In this document: positions 18,463 to 27,523 of the stretch, in pieces
How the letters are laid out: every line of letters begins with the position of its first letter
How positions within the stretch are numbered: the stretch's first letter is position 1
Assembly: GCF_004402495.1 (NCBI RefSeq)
Contig: NZ_SOFH01000018.1
Span: forward strand, 186,001 to 250,000
Reading direction: 5' to 3'
DNA length: 64,000 bases
From: Cryobacterium sp. HLT2-28
Lineage (GTDB): Bacteria; Actinomycetota; Actinomycetes; Actinomycetales; Microbacteriaceae
Notes under the pieces: model-generated
What the model saw: only the letters and a program-made list of their open reading frames with translations
What the model was told of the DNA's origin: nothing
Databases searched by the model: none
Made by a program: the position numbers and the translations under genes

Positions 18463-18551
18463 TGGAACGGACTCGCCTGAAAAGACCCGCCGGGCTCGAC
18501 CACCGGCGCGGCGAGCGGCATTCGCGAGCTCGGCACGAGCTCCGGCAGCGT

Positions 18552-19481
18552 TCAGGGCAGGACGTGACCGCCGGTGGTGAAGAGTCGGTACCACTCCTCG
18601 CGGGACAACGGAATCTCTGACCCGTCGGCGGACTGCCGCAGGTGGTCGAGGTTAGTGGTGCCGAGCACGACCTGGATGTTCGCCGGGTGGCGGGTGATCC
18701 AGGCGACGGCGATGGCCGCGGGGGACACGCCGTACACGGCGGCGAGCCGGTCGATCTCGTCGTTCAACTCGGCGAAGTTCTCCCGGTCGCCGAGGAAGAC
18801 GCCGTCGAAGAACTGCTTCTGGAACGGTGACCAGGCCTGCAGGGTGATGTCGTTCAGCCGGCAGTAGTCGAGCAGACCGTTGTCGCGGTCGATCGACTGG
18901 TCGAGCCCGGCCATGTTAGCGGCGACGCCGGCAGCGATCACGGGGGAGTGGGTGATGCTCAGCTGCACCTGGTTCACGATCAGCGGCTGGGTCAGGGAAC
19001 GCTTCAGGAGCTCGATCTGACCGGGGGTGTGATTGGAGACGCCGAAGCCCAGCACCTTCCCGGCGCTGTGCAGGGTGTCAAAAGCCGCCGCGACCTCGTC
19101 GGGTTCGACGAGCGTGTCGGGGCGGTGCAGCAGCAGCAGGTCGAGGTAGTCGACCTTGAGCGCGGCGAGAGATTCGTCGACGGATCGCAGGATGTGCTCG
19201 GCCGAGAAGTCGAAGAACCCGGTGCGGATGCCGACCTTCGACTGGATCGTGACCGCCGCGCGCTCCGCCGGCGAGAAGGCGATGGCGTCGCCGAAGCGTT
19301 TCTCGCAGCCGTGCCGCTCGTCGCCGTAGATGTCGGCGTGGTCGAAGACGCTGATGCCGGCATCCCTGGCGGCGCCGACCAGGGAACGGATGTCGTCATC
19401 ACTGAGCGAGGAGATCCGCATCAGGCCGAGGATGATGTTCGAGGCTTCGCGATCGGTGTGCGGCAGGGTCATGGTCTTCAT
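18552..19481 (-). CDS. aldo/keto reductase, YdhF-like
   Basis: 309 residues, NADPH-dependent carbonyl reductase (beta/alpha)8 barrel. Catalytic tetrad visible: Asp and Tyr in FDHADIYGDERHG (about 45-57), Lys in IQSKVGIR (about 80) and His in LLLLHRPDTL (about 115). The region FGVSNHTPGQIELL and the NADP-binding ending (TTNLDHLRQSADGSEI) are typical; spacing is closest to E. coli YdhF. ATG 19481 is used because the family N-terminus starts there; the longer frame upstream is not conserved. Physiological substrate unknown. Confidence 0.9.
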   Translation of the reverse strand: MKTMTLPHTDREASNIILGLMRISSLSDDDIRSLVGAARDAGISVFDHADIYGDERHGCEKRFGDAIAFSPAERAAVTIQSKVGIRTGFFDFSAEHILRSVDESLAALKVDYLDLLLLHRPDTLVEPDEVAAAFDTLHSAGKVLGFGVSNHTPGQIELLKRSLTQPLIVNQVQLSITHSPVIAAGVAANMAGLDQSIDRDNGLLDYCRLNDITLQAWSPFQKQFFDGVFLGDRENFAELNDEIDRLAAVYGVSPAAIAVAWITRHPANIQVVLGTTNLDHLRQSADGSEIPLSREEWYRLFTTGGHVLP

Positions 19482-19557
19482 GGTTCCATCCTGCCGGACT
19501 GCCTGGCCTTGTCCCTCCACTCGCCGCTGATTCCGTTGGTGCCTGCGAGCGCTGCGC

Positions 19558-19780
19558 TCACCCGCACGGTGTGAGCGGGTCGGTGATGTCGGCGACGGTC
19601 GCGTCATATGCGGCCATCAGGGCGTCGGCGTCGACGAAAGCGGAGTAGCCGTGCTCGCCGGCGCCCATTGCCACCCTGCTGCCGCGCAGGCGTTCGTCGG
19701 CGAAGACCAGGCGGTCGTGCTGCCGAGCGGGGTGATCGTGCCCCGGGAGTAACCGGTCGCGGCCAGGGCGACGCCGCAGG
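19558..19780 (-). pseudogene. fragment of a YbaK/ProX-like aminoacyl-tRNA deacylase
   Basis: Two adjacent frames together read like the C-terminal part of a YbaK/EbsC domain: ACGVALAATGYSRGTITPLG (one frame) then, after a frameshift near 19710, FADERLRGSRVAMGAG and GYSAFVDADALMAAYDATVA to a TGA at 19558. The N-terminal half is missing and no start exists. It is joined directly to the phosphotransferase fragment upstream, so a deletion probably fused two dead genes. Confidence 0.5.
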
Positions 19781-20116
19781 CGGAACGTCACCTGGAATCC
19801 ATCGCACGACGGACCATCGCTCGGTATAGCCGAAGCCCGGTTCTCCGAGCGCGACGATGCGTGGCACTTCCACCGGCAGAAGTGGCCCGACCCAGGGAAG
19901 CCACCGGGCCTCCATGTCGATGGTTTGTGAACCTCCGGGTTGGCGGGGGAGTCTCACCAGAAGTTCATTTCCGAGGCGGAAGAGTGCGTTGCTCGAGCCC
20001 GAGTGGCCGAGCGGGCGCAGTGGAAGTTCAGCAAGCGCCGGCAGAGCACGGTCGACGAGAGCCCGGACAAGGGGAAAACCCATCGGGATCTCGTCAGCGT
20101 GGAGGGCGTCAGCCAC
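19781..20116 (-). pseudogene. 5' fragment of an aminoglycoside/choline phosphotransferase-like gene
   Basis: About 112 residues match the N-lobe of APH-type kinases: LRPLGHSGSSNALFRLGNEL (nucleotide loop), LLVRLPRQPGGSQTIDMEAR (the usual Lys replaced within VRLPR-type strand), VPRIVALGEPGFGYTERWSV and VRWIPGD. The C-lobe with the catalytic HGD and DFD motifs is absent; after GDVP the frame becomes Arg-rich junk. No plausible kinase activity remains. A GTG at 20116 or ATG at 20083 would be the old start. Confidence 0.55.
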
Positions 20117-20245
20117 CGGTCTCGATTCCAACGGACGCCGTCGCGTGGCGGCACTTTCCCGTGCCCCGAGCACCCGACGAACTGCGTGTCCCGCCAGAGA
20201 CGCCACGCCCTGGGCGGTTGACCACAATCCTCAGAGGTTCGACCC

Positions 20246-21172
20246 TCAGTCCAGGTGGTCGAGGTAGCGCAGGATGATGCCCTCGCGGAGCGCCCACGGC
20301 GACACCTCGAGTTCGGTCACGTCGAAGGCGGCCATCGCCGCGCCGAGCACGATCCCGCCGGCGACGATCTGGAACGTGCGGTCGGCGGTGATCCCGGGCA
20401 GGGCCGGGCGGGCCTCGGCCGGGATGCGGGCCAGGCGCGGCACCCAGTCCGCGAGCTGGGCGCGGCCGAGCAGCATCCGTTCGCCGGAGCCGAAGCCCTC
20501 GGAGGTCGAACCGGCCAGCCTGGCCAGGGACCGGATCGTCTTCGAGGAGCCGACCACGTGGTGCGGTGCGGGGAGCCCGGCGAAGGCGTCGACGGCATCC
20601 GCGAGCACGGCGGCCGCGTGCTTCCGAAGCGCGCTGACCTGCTCGGGCAGCGGAGGGTCGTTGTGCAGGAAGCCGATCGTGGAGCGCCCGGCGCCGAGCG
20701 GGAGCGACACAGCGACGGTCGGGATCTCGTTGCCGCCGGCGGCGATCTCGAGCGAGCCGCCGCCGATGTCGAAGAGCAGGATGTCCCTGGCCGACCAGCC
20801 GTACCAGCGGCGCACGGCGAGGAAGGTGAGCCGGGCCTCGTCCTCGCCGGAGAGCACCTGCAGGGCGACGCCGGTCTCGCGTTCGACCCTGGCCAGCAGT
20901 TCGGCGCCGTTGGTCGCGTCGCGGAGCGCGGAGGTGGCGAACGGGAGCAGATCGTCCACGTTGTGACGCCGGGCGATGCCTGCGGCGTTGCCCACGGCCT
21001 CGAGCACGGCCGTGCAGCCTTCCTCGGTGATCTCGCCCGCCGGGGTGAGGTAGCGCATCAGCCGGAGCACGGCCTTGTCGGAGGCCATCGGCACCGGTTG
21101 CGCGCCCGCGTGCGCGTCGACGACCAGCAGGTGGACGGTATTCGAACCGACGTCAAGAACTCCGAGGCGCAC
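20246..21172 (-). CDS. ppx: exopolyphosphatase / guanosine pentaphosphatase family protein
   Basis: 308 residues, ASKHA-fold Ppx/GppA enzyme that removes terminal phosphate from polyphosphate or converts pppGpp to ppGpp. Phosphate-1 loop [15 protein letters not shown] at the N-terminus, [28 protein letters not shown] and phosphate-2 loop [13 protein letters not shown] (about 135-148), later [14 protein letters not shown]. The short form lacking the C-terminal HD domain is typical for actinobacteria (Ppx1/2). GTG start with a TATCGT -10 six bases before it. Confidence 0.9.
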   Translation of the reverse strand: MRLGVLDVGSNTVHLLVVDAHAGAQPVPMASDKAVLRLMRYLTPAGEITEEGCTAVLEAVGNAAGIARRHNVDDLLPFATSALRDATNGAELLARVERETGVALQVLSGEDEARLTFLAVRRWYGWSARDILLFDIGGGSLEIAAGGNEIPTVAVSLPLGAGRSTIGFLHNDPPLPEQVSALRKHAAAVLADAVDAFAGLPAPHHVVGSSKTIRSLARLAGSTSEGFGSGERMLLGRAQLADWVPRLARIPAEARPALPGITADRTFQIVAGGIVLGAAMAAFDVTELEVSPWALREGIILRYLDHLD

Positions 21173-21178
21173 GCTCCG

Positions 21179-21184
21179 ACGATA
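21179..21184 (-). promoter_or_regulatory. -10 element (TATCGT), leaderless type, for ppx
   Basis: TATCGT on the minus strand ends six bases before the GTG at 21172. The spacer CGGAGC could alternatively act as a weak, closely placed ribosome-binding site. Confidence 0.4.
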
Positions 21185-21228
21185 GCGCCTCGCGGACGGT
21201 CACGGTCACCGCGTGCCTGCGCACTCGG

Positions 21229-21921
21229 TCACGCGGTGACGGTGTGCCGGCTCGCCCGCAGGGTGCCGTCGACCATGGTGTGCACCGAACTCATCAGCGG
21301 CAGCAGGCGCTGGTCGTGGGTGACCAGCACGGTGGCGGTGTCGTGCTCCCTCGTCAGCCGCAGGATCAGGTCGAGGATGCTCGCGCCCCGCTCCTGGTCG
21401 AGCGCGCTCGTGGGCTCGTCGATGACCAGCGCGGTCGGCTCGTTCATCAGCGCCCGGGCGATATTCACCCGCTGGCGCTGCCCGCCGGAGAGCTGGGCCG
21501 GCCGTTTGCCGGCCTGGTCGGCCAGGCCGACGGCATCCAGCAGCTCCAGGGCACGGATGCCCGCGGCCCGCCGCCCGCGCGCCCGGCCGCCGAGTTCGCC
21601 CATCACCACGAGCTGCTCGGCGGCCGTGAGCGCCGGCAGCAGGTTGGACTGCTGGAAGATGATCCCCAGGCGGTCCCGGCGCAACTCCGCCCGCTCGGGC
21701 ATCGACAGCGCGGTCGCGTCGACCCCGCCGATCCGCACGGTTCCGCTGTCGGGGGTGATCAGCGTCGACGCGACGGCGAGCAGGCTCGACTTGCCGGAGC
21801 CGGACGGCCCGGTCACGCCGGCCACGGTGCCCTGCCGCACGGTGAGGGTGACGTGGTCGACCGCGGTGATGCGATTCTCGCCGTCGGGGAAGGTGAGGGT
21901 GACATTGTCGAGCTGGATCAT
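21229..21921 (-). CDS. ABC transporter ATP-binding protein, MacB/LolD type
   Basis: 230 residues. Walker A GPSGSGKSS (about 39-47), Q-loop FQQSNLLPALTA, signature LSGGQRQRVNIARAL, Walker B ALVIDEPTSALD and switch LVTHDQ. The short length and QQSNLL motif are those of MacB/LolD-type exporters whose permease has an FtsX domain, which is what the coupled upstream gene encodes (ATGA overlap). Substrate is unknown; the divergent two-component system suggests envelope stress or antimicrobial peptide response. Confidence 0.92.
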   Translation of the reverse strand: MIQLDNVTLTFPDGENRITAVDHVTLTVRQGTVAGVTGPSGSGKSSLLAVASTLITPDSGTVRIGGVDATALSMPERAELRRDRLGIIFQQSNLLPALTAAEQLVVMGELGGRARGRRAAGIRALELLDAVGLADQAGKRPAQLSGGQRQRVNIARALMNEPTALVIDEPTSALDQERGASILDLILRLTREHDTATVLVTHDQRLLPLMSSVHTMVDGTLRASRHTVTA

Positions 21922-22994
21922 CGGTTGCTCCCGAGGGCGGTGAGGGGGTCGGTGGTGGTCACGGAACGGAGGGCGAACGCCGCGCCGGCGAGGCCGAGGA
22001 CGATCATGGCGGCGGCGGGCACCAGGGTGGTCAGCGGGCTGAGCACGAACGGCAGCACGGTGCCGGCGACGGCCCCGAGGAGGGCGGTCAGGATGATGCC
22101 GACCCCGACGCCCGCGACGAGCACGAGCACCGCCTGGCCGAGCGCGTCGCGGATGAGCATCGGGTTGGAGGCGCCGAGCGCCTTGAGGATGGCGACATCC
22201 GGTTGGCGCTGGATGCTCCACACGGTGAAGAAGGCGCCGACGACGAGGGCGGAGATGCCGAACAGCATCGCCACCATCAGCAGCAGGGAACCGATCTCGG
22301 ACCGGAACGCGCCGAGGGCGGTGAGCGAGGCGAGCACCCCGGCCGAGGAGGTGCCCGTCGCGGCATCCGCGGCCGGGTAGTCGACGCCCGGGCCGGTCAC
22401 CGCGAGAACGGTGGCGTAGGCGTCCGTCCGGCCGGTCGCGGCGGCGATCGCCTGCCAGTCCGCCAGCTGCAGCCACACCACGGGAGTGTGCGAGTACCAG
22501 GTGTCGGCGGTGACCGTGTCGACGAGGTAGCGCGAACCGGCCAGGTCGACGGAGTCGCCGGCACGCAGGGAGAGGTCCTCCGCGACGGTCTCCGGGAGGC
22601 TCAGGTGGCCGGCCCGGGAGGGGACGTCGCCGGAGAGGGCCGAGCCGGATCCGGCCCCGAACAGGGCGACGGCGGCCGTTCCCCCTCCGGCCGACAGTCG
22701 CAGCTGGCTGATCCCGAGCGGGCTCACCCGTTCGACCCCCTGGCGCTCGCGCCACGCCTCGGCGTCGGCGGCCGTGACCTCGGAATCGGAATAACTGACC
22801 GCTGCGTCCCCCTCCGGCCCGGAGAAGACGATCCGGTCGGCGCTGAGGCCGGTCACCGCCGAGATGTTCTGGTCGGCCAGGCCGGCGGTCAGGCCGGACA
22901 GGAAGCCCACCAGCAGGGTGATCAGGGCGACGACGGTGCCGATCAGCACGAACCGTCCCCTGGCAAATCTGAGGTCACGCCAAGCTACGAACAC
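21918..22994 (-). CDS. FtsX-like ABC transporter permease
   Basis: 358 residues from GTG 22994, chosen because GAAGGAG lies eight bases before it and the family N-terminus (FVAWRDLRFARGRF) follows. One membrane span at about 16-38, an extracytoplasmic MacB-type domain (about 40-225), then three spans near 235-260, 285-310 and 325-345, with the FtsX core SIQRQPDVAILKALGASNPM between them. Forms the MacB-like exporter with the downstream ATPase. Confidence 0.9.
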   Translation of the reverse strand: MFVAWRDLRFARGRFVLIGTVVALITLLVGFLSGLTAGLADQNISAVTGLSADRIVFSGPEGDAAVSYSDSEVTAADAEAWRERQGVERVSPLGISQLRLSAGGGTAAVALFGAGSGSALSGDVPSRAGHLSLPETVAEDLSLRAGDSVDLAGSRYLVDTVTADTWYSHTPVVWLQLADWQAIAAATGRTDAYATVLAVTGPGVDYPAADAATGTSSAGVLASLTALGAFRSEIGSLLLMVAMLFGISALVVGAFFTVWSIQRQPDVAILKALGASNPMLIRDALGQAVLVLVAGVGVGIILTALLGAVAGTVLPFVLSPLTTLVPAAAMIVLGLAGAAFALRSVTTTDPLTALGSNR

Positions 22995-23101
22995 GAAAAG
23001 GGCTCCTTCATCGGGATGAGCGTCCGGACTGCCGGACAGGTCAACTCTCGTCCGGGCGGCGCTCGCCGTCATCGTGCGGGTTGACCGTCTTCTCCGGCCC
23101 G

Positions 23102-23125
23102 AAGGTGGAAGATCCTTTCCACCTT
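23102..23125. promoter_or_regulatory. palindrome between the ABC exporter and sensor kinase genes
   Basis: A perfect 9-bp inverted repeat (AAGGTGGAA and TTCCACCTT) with a six-base spacer in the 184-bp divergent region. Its position suits an operator bound by the NarL-type response regulator encoded just downstream, controlling both directions. Contrast with the G/C-rich background makes it stand out. Confidence 0.5.
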
Positions 23126-23178
23126 TCGGCGGATGCCGGCCGGGCCGGCTCGGCGTAGCCTGAGGGAGTGATCACAGC

Positions 23179-24420
23179 GTGACCGGGCCTCAGGGTTCCG
23201 CCCTCAACCCCGTCTTCCTCGGCCTGCGGATCGGGCTGCACTCGCTCGTCCTCGGACTGGTCGTGCTCGTCATCGCGACGGCCGGCGCCGCAGGCTTTCC
23301 GGGGGCGATGGTGCTCACCATCGTCGCCGTCGTCTTCCTCGGCAGCTACGCCTTCGGCGCGATGCTCGGCCGCAGCCTGGCTGGTGCGGGGAAAACGGGC
23401 GGCGCGCTCGGCGCCATCCGCTCCGGTGCCTGGGCGGCCCCGGCCTGGCTGGGCGTGCTCACTGCCGAATGGCTGGTCCTCGCCGCGCTCAGCGCCGAAG
23501 CGATGTACCTGGTCTTCCCGCTGTTTTTCCTCTACCTGCACGTCCTGGCCGGCTGGCGGGGCCCGGTGGCCGTGCTCGTCACGACCCTGCTGGCGATCCT
23601 CGCCTTCGGCAACCAGCGCGGGTTCAGCGTCGGCGGCGTCGTCGGCCCGCTGCTCGGGGCCGCCCTCGCGGTCGCCATCGGGCTGGCCTACCGCTCTCTC
23701 GCCCGCGAGGCGCAGGAGCGCGAGATCCTGATCGGCGAACTCCTGACGGCCCGCAGCCGGCTCGCCGCCGCCGAGCGGGCTGCCGGCGTTCAGGAGGAAC
23801 GCGGCCGGCTCGCCCGGGAAATCCACGACACCGTGTCCCAGTCCCTCTCGAGCATCGTGATGCTGCTGCACGCGGCCGAGCGAAGCGACCCGGCCGGCGA
23901 CGCTGCGGCCGTGCGGATGAGGCAGGCGCGGGACGCCGCCACGGCGGCGCTCGCGGAGACCAGGCAGTTCATCGACGAGCTGGCGCCGCCGATGCTCCGG
24001 CAGGGCACCCTGGTCGAGGCCCTGGAACGGCTCGCCGCCGAGACCGGCCGCACCAGCGGCATCCGGATCGGCGTCACCGTCGCCGGCGAGTTCGAGCCTC
24101 TGCCGACCCGGTACGAGACCGCGCTGCTGCGCATCGCCCAGGGGGCGCTGTCGAACGCCGTGCAGCACGCCGGAGCCACCCGGATCGACCTGACCCTGAG
24201 CACCCTCGACACCGAGTTCATCCTCGACGTGGTCGACGACGGTGTCGGCTTCGACACCGCGGCGGCAGGCCCGGCCCCGGGAACGGCCGGGACCGGGCGC
24301 ACCTCGTTCGGCCTGCGCGCGATGCGGGAACGGGTGGCCGAACTCGGCGGCACCCTCACGGTCGAGAGCACGCCGGGAATCGGAACGAGCGTCGTGGCCG
24401 GCTTCGAGGTGGGCGAATGA
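23179..24420 (+). CDS. NarL-family sensor histidine kinase
   Basis: 413 residues. Five or six membrane spans in the first 170 residues with short loops, then a HisKA_3 dimerisation domain with phospho-acceptor His216 (GRLAREIHDTVSQSLSSIV) and an HATPase_c domain (N box AQGALSNAVQHAGAT, G1 DDGVGFD, G2 SFGLRAMRERV, GIGTSV). The near absence of an extracellular loop suggests sensing within the membrane. GTG 23179 is ten bases after GAGGGAG; a GTG at 23168 meets a stop. Partner of the overlapping regulator gene. Confidence 0.93.
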   Translation: MTGPQGSALNPVFLGLRIGLHSLVLGLVVLVIATAGAAGFPGAMVLTIVAVVFLGSYAFGAMLGRSLAGAGKTGGALGAIRSGAWAAPAWLGVLTAEWLVLAALSAEAMYLVFPLFFLYLHVLAGWRGPVAVLVTTLLAILAFGNQRGFSVGGVVGPLLGAALAVAIGLAYRSLAREAQEREILIGELLTARSRLAAAERAAGVQEERGRLAREIHDTVSQSLSSIVMLLHAAERSDPAGDAAAVRMRQARDAATAALAETRQFIDELAPPMLRQGTLVEALERLAAETGRTSGIRIGVTVAGEFEPLPTRYETALLRIAQGALSNAVQHAGATRIDLTLSTLDTEFILDVVDDGVGFDTAAAGPAPGTAGTGRTSFGLRAMRERVAELGGTLTVESTPGIGTSVVAGFEVGE

Positions 24421-25046
24421 GCATCCGGGTCCTGATCGCCGAAGACCACCCGATCATGCGGTCGGGCCTGGAAGCGCTGTTCGGCACCGAGCCGACGATC
24501 AGCGTCGTGGCCGCCGTCGGTACACCGGACGAGGCCGTCGCGGCGGCGGAGAGCCTCCGACCCGACGTCGTGCTGATGGACCTGCAGTTCGCGGGCGAGT
24601 TCCGGGGTGCCGACGCGACCCGGCGCATCCGTGCCCTGCCGAACCCGCCGAGCGTGCTCATCTTCACCAACTACGACTCGGACAGCGACATCATCACCGC
24701 GATCGAGGGTGGGGCCGCCGGCTACCTGCTCAAGGACACGCCGCCCAACGACCTGATCGCCGCCGTCGCCGCCGCTGCCGCCGGCCAGTCGGCGCTCGCC
24801 CCCGCGGTGGCGACCCGGCTGCTGTCCCGGGTGCGCAACGCGAGCCCGGCGGTCAGCGCGCGCGAGCTGGAGGTGCTGGCCCTGGTCGCCGAGGGGAGCA
24901 GCAACACCGACATCGCCGCCCACCTGCACCTCAGTGAGACCACGGTGAAGTCGCACCTCGCGCACATCTACCCCAAGCTCGGGGTGTCCTCCCGCACGGC
25001 CGCGGTGGCGGCGGCGCGCCGGAGCGGGCTGCTGCGCCGGCAGTAG
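24417..25046 (+). CDS. NarL/FixJ-family response regulator
   Basis: 209 residues. Receiver domain (1-120) with acidic pocket Glu9-Asp10, phospho-acceptor Asp55 (VVLMDLQF) and Lys in YLLKDTPP; LuxR-type helix-turn-helix at about 145-205 (SARELEVLALVAEGSSNTDI, TTVKSHLAHIYPKLG). Starts within the kinase stop (ATGA), so coupled. Probably binds the palindrome at 23102 and regulates the divergent exporter. Confidence 0.95.
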   Translation: MSIRVLIAEDHPIMRSGLEALFGTEPTISVVAAVGTPDEAVAAAESLRPDVVLMDLQFAGEFRGADATRRIRALPNPPSVLIFTNYDSDSDIITAIEGGAAGYLLKDTPPNDLIAAVAAAAAGQSALAPAVATRLLSRVRNASPAVSARELEVLALVAEGSSNTDIAAHLHLSETTVKSHLAHIYPKLGVSSRTAAVAAARRSGLLRRQ

Positions 25047-25077
25047 CGGCCGTCGCGGCGGCTCGCGCCCACTCGGA

Positions 25078-27276
25078 TCAGTCGACCGCGGGGGCGACGA
25101 AACGCTGCCACGCCCATGCCCCCGTGCTCAGCGCCGCGAAGGCGCCGGCCGCCACCCAGAGCAGGGTGATGGTCCCATTGCCATGCCACGTGGTCATCGC
25201 CGGCGCCAGCACCGCGAACATGATCGTGAAGGCGAGCACGGTCAGGCCGGCCCAGACCGGCGGTGACCAGGCGAGGATGCTGCGCCCGCTGGTGCTGCCG
25301 ATCGGCACCAGCACGATGGCGGCCGACCCGATCGCGGCGAGAACGACGCTGTTGGCGATCTCGGCGCCGAAGGCGCTGGCGAAACCGGTGGCGTGAGGCA
25401 GCACCCCGAGCGCCAGCCAGCCCGCGACGGCGAGCACGATCAGGCTCCCCGCCCGCACGGCCGCGAGCTGGCCGCGGCGTTCCGGCCGGGCGTCGGCCGC
25501 GATCGTGACGCTGCCGAGCAATCCGAACAGCAGGGCCGGGTGGATCTCGAACACCCGCGACGCGAGCGCGCTCACCCCGACGAGGAGCAGGTAGCGCGGC
25601 AGGAAGGTGACGGATGCGTTCAGCCGCAGCACCTGCCGGCCCCACCACCGGGGAACGAGGGCGCCGACCCCGTTGACCACGAGCAGGGCGATCATGACGG
25701 CGACCAGCAGCCTGAGGTAGGCCGGCCGGCTGCCCACCGGCCCCGACAGCATCACCAGGGTCGCGGCGGAGACCAGGGCCGCCCCGGCCACGAGCCAGCG
25801 GTTCACGAGCACGGTCGGCGCGGTCTCGAAGTCGTCCCGCGGGTGGTTGCGGCCGGCGATCGGGGCCGCGGGCCAGAGCGGGCGCCCGGCCCGGGCGCGG
25901 GAGATGGTGCCGCTGAGCAGGCGGGCCGGGATGGCCAGGAGCAGGAGGCAGCCGAGGGCGAAGAGCGCGGCCTGCAGCCAGGAGAAGCCCGAGCCGGGCG
26001 GAAGCACCGCCGTCGTGAACTGGGTCGGGTCGTTCCAGCCTCCGGCGAGCCCGGTCGACGGAACGACGGCGTCCGGGTGGGGAACCGGGGGGAGCGCCTG
26101 CGGGGCCGGCGGTGCCGCGTCCGGCGGCCGCACGGGCTGTGCCGGCGGGGCAGTCGTCGCGTCGTCGCCGGCCCCGGTCGGCGGTGCCGCGGCGGCCGCA
26201 CCCCCGCCGCTCGAGGGCGGCGCCGTCGCCGCTGCGTCGCCGTAGAACACGGTCCTCGCCGGGCTGCCGCTGCTCATGTTGCCGGCCGGATCCTGCTGCA
26301 CGGCGCGCACCTGGTAGGAGCCGGCGGCGACTCCGCCGGCGGTGCAGCGCCAGACGCCCCCGGAGACCCGGGCCGTGCACACCGAATACGGCCCGGCGAA
26401 GACCGTGACGGTCGCGCCGTCCTCACCCGCACCCTCATAGCTGGCCCCGCTCAGCGGCACCCGCGCCGAGTCGGCGGGGGAGGCCAGCCCCGGGGCGGCG
26501 GGGGCGTCGACGTCGAACCGGAGCGTGACGGGGGTGCTGGAGTTGGAGGAGGAGGGCAGGCTGAACGAGATCTGCTGCACCGCGGTCACGTCGACCGGGC
26601 CGCCGGCCAGGCCGCCGCCGAAGGTGCACGACCAGGCGCCGGCCCCGTCGGCGGTGGAGGTGCACCGTTGGCCGCTGCTCAACTCGGTGATGACGGATGC
26701 GTTCGGATAACCGTTCCCGCGTACGACGCCGTTCGAGGCGCCGCCGCCGGTGGGCCCGCCGCTGACGCTCGGCGCCGCGAGTACCGCGATGGTCTGCTCG
26801 GCAGCGAGGGCGGGTTGCCCGGTGACGACGACCCGCAGGGGCACGGACGGTCCGCTCGGCAGCGGCACGCGGGTGCAGGTCCAGGCGGTGGACGGGCCGG
26901 CGGCCACGATGCAGAGCGGGTCGTCGCCGGTGGGGGACAGCAGCTGGATCTCCTGGCCGGCCTCCCGGGTGCCGGATACCGTGGTGCTTCCGCTGCCGAC
27001 GAAACTGCCGGCCGGCGGACTGTCGATGGTCGGGGCGACCGCCGCGGCGGTGTCTCGCGGGGTCGGGGCCGGCGACGGGGTCGGCGTGGGCGCAGGGTCG
27101 GCCGGGACGGACTGCACGGCCCGCGGCTGGCCGGCCTGGGCGGGGGCCGTGGCGCACACTCCGAACCCCAGCACAAGCACCAGGCCGAGAGCGGATGCGG
27201 CGGCCCGGCGCGGGTTCGATCGGCGGCCCTGTCGCGCGTCCGTGAGGCGCGATACGGCGAAGCGAGACCGAAGCAT
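25078..27276 (-). CDS. secreted/membrane protein with Ig-like repeats and a multi-span C-terminus
   Basis: 732 residues. A signal-like segment (about 26-48, ALGLVLVLGFGVCATAPAQA), a Pro/Thr/Ala linker, then three Ig-like extracellular units (about 80-165, 170-250, 255-345), each ending in a Trp-Cys strand such as TAWTCTRVPL, GAWSCTFGGG and GVWRCTAGGV. A second Pro/Ala-rich linker (345-410) leads to about nine membrane spans (430-725). The Ig units resemble bacterial adhesion/surface repeats; the membrane half matches no family I recognise. GGGGGG precedes the ATG. It could anchor or export a surface structure; function unknown. Confidence 0.8.
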   Translation of the reverse strand: MLRSRFAVSRLTDARQGRRSNPRRAAASALGLVLVLGFGVCATAPAQAGQPRAVQSVPADPAPTPTPSPAPTPRDTAAAVAPTIDSPPAGSFVGSGSTTVSGTREAGQEIQLLSPTGDDPLCIVAAGPSTAWTCTRVPLPSGPSVPLRVVVTGQPALAAEQTIAVLAAPSVSGGPTGGGASNGVVRGNGYPNASVITELSSGQRCTSTADGAGAWSCTFGGGLAGGPVDVTAVQQISFSLPSSSNSSTPVTLRFDVDAPAAPGLASPADSARVPLSGASYEGAGEDGATVTVFAGPYSVCTARVSGGVWRCTAGGVAAGSYQVRAVQQDPAGNMSSGSPARTVFYGDAAATAPPSSGGGAAAAAPPTGAGDDATTAPPAQPVRPPDAAPPAPQALPPVPHPDAVVPSTGLAGGWNDPTQFTTAVLPPGSGFSWLQAALFALGCLLLLAIPARLLSGTISRARAGRPLWPAAPIAGRNHPRDDFETAPTVLVNRWLVAGAALVSAATLVMLSGPVGSRPAYLRLLVAVMIALLVVNGVGALVPRWWGRQVLRLNASVTFLPRYLLLVGVSALASRVFEIHPALLFGLLGSVTIAADARPERRGQLAAVRAGSLIVLAVAGWLALGVLPHATGFASAFGAEIANSVVLAAIGSAAIVLVPIGSTSGRSILAWSPPVWAGLTVLAFTIMFAVLAPAMTTWHGNGTITLLWVAAGAFAALSTGAWAWQRFVAPAVD

Positions 27277-27436
27277 GAATTCCCCCCTGTCACCATTTCA
27301 GGGGTCATGGCCGCAAAAGTCAACATCAGTGACCCCGCGTGTCTCCGACGCGGCAGATTCGTTATCTCCGGGCATGGTGCATACTGACGTCAGGGTCGAA
27401 CGTCCCGCTCCTTTTCGGCGAAGAGTGAGGTCTCTC

Positions 27437-27523
27437 ATGGTTCCGGCCCGCCCCTTCCTGCCGTCCCGCGCCGGTCGCCCGGACGCCGGTGGCCCGGACG
27501 CCGGTCGCCCGGACGCCGGATGA
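27437..27523 (+). CDS. 28-residue leader peptide candidate with triplicated GxPDA unit
   Basis: ATG 27437 to TGA 27523. The peptide ends in three near-identical five-residue units (GRPDA, GGPDA, GRPDA) encoded by the 15-bp tandem repeat. Its stop overlaps the ATG of the transporter gene (ATGA at 27520), which is the geometry of translational coupling. A GTGAGG sequence lies eight or so bases before its ATG. It may be a real small protein, a leader peptide, or only a longer 5' form created by repeat expansion. Confidence 0.35.
   Translation: MVPARPFLPSRAGRPDAGGPDAGRPDAG
27476..27520 (+). repeat. three tandem copies of a 15-bp unit
   Basis: Units at 27476-27490, 27491-27505 and 27506-27520 differ only at their first or last base. 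They end on the first base of the transporter ATG, so copy-number change (by multiples of 15) would keep the small frame open and move the ribosome approach. Confidence 0.85.
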
